12,254 nucleotides of DNA from the NCBI GenBank assembly GCA_903839965.1, contig CAIMEK010000859.1, forward strand, positions 1 through 12,254, given 5' to 3'. Position 1 is the first letter of the stretch. The number at the start of each line of letters is the position of its first letter. Positions 6,841 to 12,254 of the stretch are shown here, piece after piece. A program made the translations under genes and the position numbers. This DNA comes from an uncultured Acetobacteraceae bacterium. GTDB taxonomy: Bacteria; Pseudomonadota; Alphaproteobacteria; Acetobacterales; Acetobacteraceae. Below the pieces are notes generated by a model. The model did not search any database and had not been told where the DNA came from. It worked only from the letters and a program-made list of their open reading frames with translations.

Positions 6841-7833
6841 TCAGGCTCCCCCCTCGGTCCGGCCGCGCTGCAGCGCAGCCAGCCAGCGCACCTTGTCCAG
6901 CCACCGGGCGGTTTCGTCGAGCGCCGCCAGCGCCTCCTCCCACGAGGTTTCGACGAAGCGGATGCGGCTGCCGATCGGCGCCTGGCCGAGCCGCCAGAGG
7001 TCGGCGTCGATGACGGTGGCGATCTTCGGGTAGCCACCGGAGGGTTGGGCATCGCGCATCTGCACGATCGGCTGGCCGCCATGCGGCACCTGGATCACGC
7101 CGGGCACGATGCCGTGCGAGCGCAGCTCGATCGGGGCAACCGGTTCCAGCCGGGGGCCGGCCAGCCGGTAGCCGTAGCGGTCGCTTTGCGGGGTAATCTT
7201 CCAGGCCGCCGACCGGAAGGCGTCGTGCGAGGCGGGCGTGAAGCGCTCGTATTCGGCGGCAGGGAGCACCCGGACCGCAACCATCCCCTCGCTGAGCAGC
7301 GGCATGGCCAGCGCCGGCGGCACCACGCCGAAGCCGCCGGGACCTGCCCCGGCGCCGGGCGCGCCGGCGCGAAGCCGGTCTCCCTGGCGCAGCGCCCGGC
7401 CCTCGTAGCCGCCGAAGGCGCCACGCAACTGGGTGCTGCGCGAGCCCAGCACGCATGGCACTTCGACGCCGCCGGCCAGGCACAGATAGGCGCGGCTGCC
7501 CCGCCAGGTTCCACTCGTGGGCAGGCCGAGTTGCAGGACCTGGCCGGCCGCGGCCTCGCCGGACCACCAGGGCAGCAGCGGCCGGTCATCGAGCCGCGCC
7601 GCGCAATCGGCACCGGTCAGCGCGAAGCAGCAAGGCGTGTGAAAGCGCACCGCGAAGGGGAATACCTGCACCTCGATGGCGGCGGCGTTTTCCTCGTTGC
7701 CCAGCAGGAGATTGCCGGCGGCCAGCGCCAGCGGGTCCATGGCGCCGGACGTGCCGACGCCCAGGTTCAACAGGCCGAACCGGCCGAGATCCTGCACCGT
7801 CGTCAGCGCGTTGTCCGACAGGATCTCGATCAT
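6841..7833 (-). CDS. pxpC: 5-oxoprolinase/biotin-dependent carboxyltransferase subunit C (AHS2, KipA-like)
   Basis: This 330-residue protein is of the AHS2/KipA family, which forms with PxpB the two-part unit also found as the carboxyltransferase domain of urea carboxylase. The N-terminus shows TTVQDLGRFG (11-20), SGAMDPLAL (29-37), and GNLLLGN (40-46). These are followed by ALTGAD, AYLCLAGGVEVPCVLGSRST (115-134), GYEGRALRQGDRL, and a C-terminal SDRYGYRLAGP, VPGVIQVPHGGQPIV, SGGYPKIATVIDADL. All are expected for the family and the length is normal. A glycine/proline/alanine-rich insert (about 157-168) marks a loop. The ATG overlaps the pxpB stop as ATGA, a sign of coupled translation and matched stoichiometry. 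Confidence 0.93.
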   Translation of the reverse strand: MIEILSDNALTTVQDLGRFGLLNLGVGTSGAMDPLALAAGNLLLGNEENAAAIEVQVFPFAVRFHTPCCFALTGADCAARLDDRPLLPWWSGEAAAGQVLQLGLPTSGTWRGSRAYLCLAGGVEVPCVLGSRSTQLRGAFGGYEGRALRQGDRLRAGAPGAGAGPGGFGVVPPALAMPLLSEGMVAVRVLPAAEYERFTPASHDAFRSAAWKITPQSDRYGYRLAGPRLEPVAPIELRSHGIVPGVIQVPHGGQPIVQMRDAQPSGGYPKIATVIDADLWRLGQAPIGSRIRFVETSWEEALAALDETARWLDKVRWLAALQRGRTEGGA

Positions 7834-8489
7834 CGGATCACCCGCTCAACCCGGAAGCGGATGCTGTCGCCGAGGCGGAACAGCGCTGGCGGGTCGCGGT
7901 CGGGGTCGAAGAAGCAGCGATCGGTGCGACCGATGGTATTCCAGCCGCTCGGTCCGGGGGAGGCGGACACGCCGGTCTGCCCCCCGCCGATCGAGACCGA
8001 TCCACCGGGAATGCAAAGCACCGGCACTTTGCGACGGGGCGTGGCAATCCGCGGATCCATCCCGCCCAGGTAGCAGTAGCCGGGGTGGCTGCCCAGCGCA
8101 TAGACCGGATACAGCGGCGCGCTGTGGATCGCCACGATGGCGTCGATGTCCAGCCCGGTATGGGCCAGCACATCCCCCAGATGCGGACCGTCGGGACCGC
8201 CGTAGGTAACGGGCAGTTCGACCACCCGTCCGCGCAGCGGCAACGGCTCCACGGCGGCCCAGGCCGCCTGCAGGCGCGCCTCGATCTCGTCCACCCGGGC
8301 CGGCCGTCGGGCGAAGCCGAGCATCAGGTTGTTCATCCCCGGCACCGTCTCGCGGATCTCGGGCCAGCGTTCGGTTTCCAGGGCCAGCGCCCAGATGCGC
8401 TGCTGCGCCGCAAGGCTGGTTTCGCCCGGCGCCTCGAACAGCAGGGCGCTGGTGCCGAGCAGGCTGATTACGGGCGGCCCGAGGCTCAT
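7830..8489 (-). CDS. pxpB: 5-oxoprolinase/biotin-dependent carboxyltransferase subunit B (AHS1, KipI-like)
   Basis: This 219-residue protein is of the AHS1/KipI family, the partner of PxpC. Recognisable segments are ETVPGMNNLMLGF (47-59), ELPVTYGGPDGPHLGDV (91-107), HPGYCYLGGMDPRIATPR (135-152), and IPGGSVSIGGGQTGVSASPGPSGWNTIGRT (160-189), the last being the strongest family signature. It begins with ATG 8489, which overlaps the biotin carboxylase stop in an ATGA, and ends in another ATGA with pxpC. In Bacillus the homologous pair is known as the KipI/KipA kinase-control proteins, but the surrounding enzymes here point to metabolism. Confidence 0.93.
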   Translation of the reverse strand: MSLGPPVISLLGTSALLFEAPGETSLAAQQRIWALALETERWPEIRETVPGMNNLMLGFARRPARVDEIEARLQAAWAAVEPLPLRGRVVELPVTYGGPDGPHLGDVLAHTGLDIDAIVAIHSAPLYPVYALGSHPGYCYLGGMDPRIATPRRKVPVLCIPGGSVSIGGGQTGVSASPGPSGWNTIGRTDRCFFDPDRDPPALFRLGDSIRFRVERVIR

Positions 8490-9838
8490 GCGCCGCGTTC
8501 CTGTGCCAGCCGGTGCTCCAGGTGGTGGATATCCACCCCGCCGGCCTCGAAGTCCGGATCGCGCACGATCCTGCGGTGCAGGTCCAGGTTCGTCTCGATG
8601 CCGCCGACCCGCATCTCGTCGAGGGCGACCCGCAGCCGCGCCAGCGCCTCCGCCCGCGTGTCGCCATGCACGACCAGCTTGGCGATCAGGGAATCGTAAT
8701 ACGGGGAGACGACGGTGCCGGCACCGGCATGGCTGTCCACGCGCACCCCGGGGCCGCCGGGCAGCTCCCATCCGGTGATGCGGCCGGGGGCTGGTGCGAA
8801 CGTCTCCGGGTCCTCGGCGTTGATGCGGCATTCGAAGGCGTGGCCGCGCTGGCGGATCGCATCCTGTGCCAGCGCCAGCCGCTCGCCGCGCGCCACCCGG
8901 ATCTGTTGCTGCACGAGGTCGATGCCGGTGGTCATCTCGGTGACGCAGTGTTCCACCTGCAGGCGCGTGTTCATTTCGATGAAACAGAAGGCACCGTCTT
9001 CGACCAGGAATTCGAACGTGCCGACACCGCGATAGCCGATTCGCCGACATGCCGCGACGCAGCGGGTACCGATCGCCTGGATGGTTTCGGCGGCGATGCC
9101 AGGTGCCGGCGCTTCCTCCAGCACCTTTTGATGGCGGCGTTGCAACGAGCAGTCGCGGCTGCCGAGCCACACAACCTGGCCATGCTGATCGGCGAGCACC
9201 TGGATCTCCACATGACGCGGGTGGAGCAGGAACTTCTCAAGGTAGACGTCGGCATTGCAGAAGGCCTGGCGCGCCTCTTCGCGGGTCAGCGCCAGCGCGT
9301 CCGCGAGGCCGGACCCGTCGCGCACCACCCGCATCCCGCGCCCGCCGCCCCCGCCCGCGGCCTTCAGAATAACGGGATAGCCGATCCGGTCCGCGAGTTC
9401 GCCCAACAGGTCTGCATCGTCGGGGAGTGCCGCATCCGATCCCGGGACGCAGGGCACCCCGGCATCGCGCATGGCACGCCTGGCCGCGATCTTGTTGCCC
9501 AGCGTGCGGATCGATTCAGGACTTGGCCCGATGAAGACGCGGCCCGCCGCCTCGACGCGCTCGGCGAAGTCCGCATTCTCGGACAGAAAACCGTAGCCGG
9601 GATGGATTGCCCCGGCGCCGCTGACCTCGGCGGCAAACAGGATCGCGGCCTGGTCCAGGTAGCTGCGTCTGGCCGCGGCCGGGCCGATCCACAGTGCGAT
9701 GTCGGCATGGCGGACATGCGGAGCGTCGCGATCCGCTGCGGAATGCACGGCGACGGTGCGCAGGCCAAGCGTGCGACACGCGCGCTGCACACGCAGGGCA
9801 ACTTCGCCGCGATTGGCGATCAGGACCGTGTCGAACAT
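8486..9838 (-). CDS. Biotin carboxylase, AccC-like, dedicated to this cluster
   Basis: This is a 450-residue ATP-grasp biotin carboxylase, the length of E. coli AccC. It would use ATP and bicarbonate to carboxylate biotin on the carrier. All main catalytic positions fall at the E. coli numbers: Lys116 and Lys159 (ATP), glycine-rich loop AGGGGGRGM (161-169), Glu276 and Glu288 (metal), Arg292 and Glu296 (in EMNTRLQVEH), and Arg338 (ECRINAED). One small oddity is Cys298 where AccC enzymes normally have proline (EHPVTE). The start at 9838 gives the typical MFDTVLIANRGE opening; no strong ribosome site is visible and the gene lies seven bases after the carrier gene, so coupling is likely. Its place between a carrier and pxpBC suggests a role in this pathway rather than in fatty acid synthesis, but a housekeeping accC elsewhere cannot be checked here. 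Confidence 0.93.
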   Translation of the reverse strand: MFDTVLIANRGEVALRVQRACRTLGLRTVAVHSAADRDAPHVRHADIALWIGPAAARRSYLDQAAILFAAEVSGAGAIHPGYGFLSENADFAERVEAAGRVFIGPSPESIRTLGNKIAARRAMRDAGVPCVPGSDAALPDDADLLGELADRIGYPVILKAAGGGGGRGMRVVRDGSGLADALALTREEARQAFCNADVYLEKFLLHPRHVEIQVLADQHGQVVWLGSRDCSLQRRHQKVLEEAPAPGIAAETIQAIGTRCVAACRRIGYRGVGTFEFLVEDGAFCFIEMNTRLQVEHCVTEMTTGIDLVQQQIRVARGERLALAQDAIRQRGHAFECRINAEDPETFAPAPGRITGWELPGGPGVRVDSHAGAGTVVSPYYDSLIAKLVVHGDTRAEALARLRVALDEMRVGGIETNLDLHRRIVRDPDFEAGGVDIHHLEHRLAQERGA

Positions 9839-9845
9839 GGTGGGC

Positions 9846-10295
9846 TCACACGATGCGCATCAGCGTCTGCCCGGCCTCGACATCGTCTCCCGGCGCCACC
9901 AGCACGGCTTCGACCCTGCCGTCCCGCTCGGCGCGGACCGAGTTGAACACCTTCATCGCCTCGATGATGCACACCGCCGCTCCAGCCTCCACGGCCTGGC
10001 CGACCTGGACGAAGGGTGGCTGGTCCGGGGCGGGCTGCAGATGAACGATGCCCGAAAGTGGCGCCCGCACATCCCCATTGGGAACTGCGGGCGCGACGGA
10101 AGCCGGGAGATCCGGCGACACCTGAGCGAAGGACTGCGATTCGACCAGCCGGCCGGGACCAGGGTTCGCCGACGGCGTGCCGTGACCCGGATTGCGCACC
10201 AATCGCAGGGTCCAGCCGTTCTCGCTGAACTCCATCTCCGCGAGGTCCGAAGATTGCATCGCCTCGATGAGCGCCTTGATGTCGTTCAGGTCCAT
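9846..10295 (-). CDS. Biotin carboxyl carrier protein, AccB-like
   Basis: This 149-residue carrier has the AccB layout: an N-terminal helical and strand segment (1-35), a flexible Pro/Ala/Gly linker (36-74), and a C-terminal biotinyl domain (75-149). The biotinylation motif is EAMKVFN with Lys115, followed by the usual turn (GRVEAVLVAPGDDVEAGQTLMRIV). This is the only carrier of the cluster with a biotin lysine, so it should be the working shuttle between the biotin carboxylase and the PxpBC unit. GAGG (in GTGAGGGCTC) precedes the ATG at short spacing. It is the first gene of the operon and has about 48 bases of leader from the predicted start of the Nac-type promoter. Confidence 0.93.
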   Translation of the reverse strand: MDLNDIKALIEAMQSSDLAEMEFSENGWTLRLVRNPGHGTPSANPGPGRLVESQSFAQVSPDLPASVAPAVPNGDVRAPLSGIVHLQPAPDQPPFVQVGQAVEAGAAVCIIEAMKVFNSVRAERDGRVEAVLVAPGDDVEAGQTLMRIV

Positions 10296-10348
10296 GAGCC
10301 CTCACGGCAGACCGGGCACGCCGTGCGCGTACGCGTCCATCGTCAGCA

Positions 10349-10413
10349 AGGCTATCGGCGCCCGTCCGGGAGCGCCAAGACCGAATGTCTTTGTCCCGAT
10401 AAGGCAGACTTAT
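10349..10413 (-). promoter_or_regulatory. Nac-type operator and promoter of the accB-pxpA operon (copy B)
   Basis: On the minus strand, box ATAAGTCTGCCTTAT (10413-10399), 20 bases, TTGGCG (10378-10373), 18 bases, and TAGCCT (10354-10349). Every spacing equals copy A (5578-5642), and much of the spacer sequence is also shared, including a common GCGCCAAGAC and GTCCGGG on the plus strand. The box overlaps the last codon and the TAA stop of the LysR-type gene. Bases 10296-10348 carry only the leader of the carrier gene. Confidence 0.8.
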
Positions 10414-11351
10414 GACGCTGCCAACCTGGCGATGTCGTCCGCTGTGAGCAGGTTGCCGGGCAGACCGGCGACCAGTTCCATCAGGATGTCCCGGACGGCC
10501 TGCGCGGGTTCGGACAACGGCAGATGGTCCGACTGGCACAGCGCCAGCGGCGCCTCGATCACGGGTTCGACGATGCGGCAAAGCCAGGCGTTGCAGGACG
10601 CCACGACCTGCCGCGCCATCGACTCCGGCAGGATGGTGGCGCCCAGCGCCTCGGCGATGACCGCCGTCAACGTTCCCGCGGACTCGATCTCCGCCACGAC
10701 GCGTGGCGCCATGCCGATCCCGGCAAAAGCCTCGTCCACCATCTTGCGGACCACGTTGTACGGGCGTGCCAGATAGAGGTCCATTTCGCCGAGCATGCTG
10801 AGCGGCACCTGTTCCGGCGGCGCCAGCATCCGGTCGGGTCCCACCACGAAAAGTTGTTCGCTCAGCAGCGGCATGAACGACAGTCCGTGCACGGCATTCT
10901 TGCCGCCATAAAGCACGGCCAGGTCCATCCGTCCGTTCATGATGAGCTCGGACAACGTGTTGCCGTACGTCTCGTTCAGATAGAGCACGATCCCGGGATG
11001 CCGTGCGCGCACCGTGCGCAGCAGCGGCAACGCCAGGCCGGCAGCGGCCGTACCGGGGGCCAGTCCGACCGAGACCGCCCCCGAAAGGCCCTGGCTTGCC
11101 GCGATCATGTCGACGCGCGCCTGCTCGCACTGGCGCAGAATCAACTGCGCGTGCCGGTAAAGCACCCGTCCTGCCTCGGTGGGCGTAACCCCGCGCTTGG
11201 TGCGCACCAGCAGTTGCTGGCGAACCTCGCCCTCCAGCGTTGCCAGTTGCTGGCTCAGCGCGGGTTGCGCGACATGCAGGATATCGGCCGCCTGGGTCAG
11301 GCTGCCGATGTCGACGATCTTCACGAAGTACTGCAAGCGCCTGAGGTTCAC
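10410..11351 (-). CDS. LysR family transcriptional regulator, Nac-like
   Basis: This 313-residue LysR-type regulator has its winged helix-turn-helix at about 1-60 (RRLQYFVKIVDIGSLTQAADILHVAQPALSQQLATLE) and an effector-binding domain at about 90-300. The N-terminal third, through QQLLVRTKRGVTPTEAG and YRHAQLILRQCEQA, closely resembles the enterobacterial nitrogen assimilation control protein Nac as I remember it; later pieces (GLAPGTAAAGLALPLL, VDEAFAGI, IESAGTLTAVIAEALG, LPESMARQ) agree less strongly. The start is GTG 11351, with a perfect GGAGG (complement 11358-11362) six bases upstream. Three ATA-N9-TAT boxes lie in the window, so this protein probably controls the two operons and the divergent aminotransferase, and may repress itself through the box at 11423-11437. 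I looked for a -24/-12 sigma-54 promoter upstream of the gene and saw none, unlike classic nac. Confidence 0.92.
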   Translation of the reverse strand: MNLRRLQYFVKIVDIGSLTQAADILHVAQPALSQQLATLEGEVRQQLLVRTKRGVTPTEAGRVLYRHAQLILRQCEQARVDMIAASQGLSGAVSVGLAPGTAAAGLALPLLRTVRARHPGIVLYLNETYGNTLSELIMNGRMDLAVLYGGKNAVHGLSFMPLLSEQLFVVGPDRMLAPPEQVPLSMLGEMDLYLARPYNVVRKMVDEAFAGIGMAPRVVAEIESAGTLTAVIAEALGATILPESMARQVVASCNAWLCRIVEPVIEAPLALCQSDHLPLSEPAQAVRDILMELVAGLPGNLLTADDIARLAAS

Positions 11352-11422
11352 GTCTGGCCTCCGCCTGGCGGCAACCCGGACGGCCGCCGCCTCTCGAATA
11401 ATGCCACGGATCGAAGGTATCC

Positions 11423-11487
11423 ATAAGAGTTGCCTATAAAGGCAGACCGAACTCGTCTTGGCCAGTGCGAGCCGGCGCTCCTACCCT
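11423..11487 (+). promoter_or_regulatory. Nac-type operator and promoter of the aminotransferase gene (copy C)
   Basis: On the plus strand, box ATAAGAGTTGCCTAT (11423-11437), 20 bases, TTGGCC (11458-11463), 18 bases, and TACCCT (11482-11487). The spacings equal copies A and B although the sequence between is different, which argues for selected geometry. The site lies in the 171-base divergent region. A possible sigma-70 -10 for the LysR gene on the minus strand (CATTAT, 11403-11398) would place the box near that promoter's -35 region, so autorepression is plausible. That last point is weak. Confidence 0.75.
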
Positions 11488-11522
11488 GAAGCCCAGTTTT
11501 CAGAGGTCAGGTCAGTTCCGTC

Positions 11523-12254
11523 GTGAACCAGTCCCGGATCGCCCAGCGCGTCAGGCGCATCAAACCTTCCCCCAGCACCGCCGCTGCGGATCGGGCCAAC
11601 GAATTGCGGCGCGAGGGCAAATCCATCGTGAACCTCGTTGTCGGCGAGCCGGACTTCGATACGCCGCCGAACATCCGCCAGGCAGCGGCCTTCGCGATAG
11701 AGCATGGCGCCACGCGCTACACGGCAATGCTGGGCACGCTCGAATTGCGCCAGGCCATCATCGCCAAGCTGGCGCGCGAGAACGGGCTGACGTACGCGCC
11801 AAATGAGATCATCGCCACCAACGGCGCCAAGAGCGCGATCTACAGCGCTCTCGCCGCTACGCTGGAACCCGGCGATGAAGTGATCATCCCGGCTCCCTAT
11901 TGGGTTTCCTACCCGGACATGGTGCTGGCGAATGACGGCACCCCGGTCACCGTTGCCTGTCCGGAGCGCCAGGGCTTCAAGCTGACGCCGGCCCAACTGG
12001 ATTCCGCAATCACGCCGAGGACACGCTGGCTGCTCATCAACTCGCCTTCGAATCCGACGGGGGCGTCCTATTCGGCTGTGGAATATCGCGCGCTCGCCGA
12101 GGTGCTGCTGCGGCATCCGCATGTGCTCGTCATGACCGACGATATCTACGAACACATTCGCTACGATGGTGGGCAAACGCAGCACCTGCTCGCGGTCGTC
12201 CCTGAGCTGCGCGACCGCACCCTGGCGATCAATGGCGTGTCGAAGACCTATGCC
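11523..12254 (+). CDS. Class I pyridoxal-phosphate aminotransferase, aspartate aminotransferase-like (3' end outside window)
   Basis: This frame of 244 codons is open to the window edge. The start is GTG 11523: the frame is closed by TGA at 11487-11489 and no other start codon lies between; the ribosome site is poor (AGAGG or AGG further away than usual). The product opens like the prokaryotic aspartate aminotransferase subgroup (RVRRIKPSPS, then VNLVVGEPDFDTP). It contains TNGAKSAIYSAL (99-110), PAPYWVSYPDM (124-133), SPSNPTG with Asn177, TDDIYEH with Asp206 and Tyr209, and VSKTYA with the Schiff-base Lys241 just before the edge. About 150 residues are missing on the right. Shared promoter architecture with the PxpABC and transporter operons suggests it transaminates the amino acid released by that pathway; which amino acid is unknown. 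Confidence 0.92.
   Translation, partial: MNQSRIAQRVRRIKPSPSTAAADRANELRREGKSIVNLVVGEPDFDTPPNIRQAAAFAIEHGATRYTAMLGTLELRQAIIAKLARENGLTYAPNEIIATNGAKSAIYSALAATLEPGDEVIIPAPYWVSYPDMVLANDGTPVTVACPERQGFKLTPAQLDSAITPRTRWLLINSPSNPTGASYSAVEYRALAEVLLRHPHVLVMTDDIYEHIRYDGGQTQHLLAVVPELRDRTLAINGVSKTYA

Noticed and set aside
4275..7013. A 912-codon open frame on the plus strand
   Set aside because: It is antisense to permease, SDR, pxpA and carrier genes that show full family motifs. Its translation is rich in His, Arg and Gln with no domain, as expected from the mirror frame of GC-rich codons.
9820..11424. A 534-codon minus-strand frame across accB and the LysR gene
   Set aside because: It is out of phase with both genes, has no recognisable motif and is arginine/glycine-rich; it is a frame shadow.
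11352..11520. Sigma-54 promoter for the regulator gene
   Set aside because: No GG-N10-GC arrangement with a TGGC/TTGC context was seen on the minus strand upstream of the GTG start.

Overview
The window is GC-rich DNA with tightly packed operons and Shine-Dalgarno-led genes. This fits a Pseudomonadota soil or environmental bacterium (alpha- or betaproteobacterial); the sequence alone does not settle the genus.

Layout. Bases 1-582 hold no confident gene, only a structured GC-rich repeat. Bases 583-1344 (+) encode a short-chain dehydrogenase (SDR) interrupted by one in-frame TGA. Bases 1345-1678 hold a decayed minus-strand remnant of an isocitrate lyase/PEP mutase family enzyme and a strong terminator hairpin. 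From 1679 to 11351 every gene is on the minus strand, in two transcription units. Read in the direction of transcription, a Nac-like LysR regulator (11351-10410) is followed by accB-like, accC-like, pxpB, pxpC, a second biotinyl-domain protein without its lysine, and pxpA (10295-5649). Then comes an SDR with a complete polar amino acid ABC transporter: two permeases, ATPase and periplasmic binding protein (5549-1679). Divergent from the regulator, a class I aminotransferase starts at 11523 (+) and runs off the right edge at its PLP lysine.

How it fits together. The operon supplies, as separate chains, the modules of a biotin-dependent amide carboxylase of the urea amidolyase/5-oxoprolinase type, plus a LamB/YcsF (PxpA) subunit. 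With a dedicated ABC importer, an SDR and an aminotransferase, this looks like a nitrogen-scavenging pathway. It would import a small amide, lactam or amino acid derivative, open it with ATP and possibly bicarbonate, and pass on the released amino acid. The substrate is not visible in the sequence.

Regulation. The most striking signal is a promoter module present three times: upstream of accB, upstream of the SDR/ABC operon, and in front of the divergent aminotransferase. Each copy has a 15-bp box ATA-N9-TAT, then exactly 20 bp, TTGGCG or TTGGCC, exactly 18 bp, and TAGCCT or TACCCT. The box matches the consensus known for the nitrogen assimilation control protein Nac and lies near -64. The LysR protein encoded here closely resembles Nac. 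The cluster therefore appears to be a self-contained local regulon.
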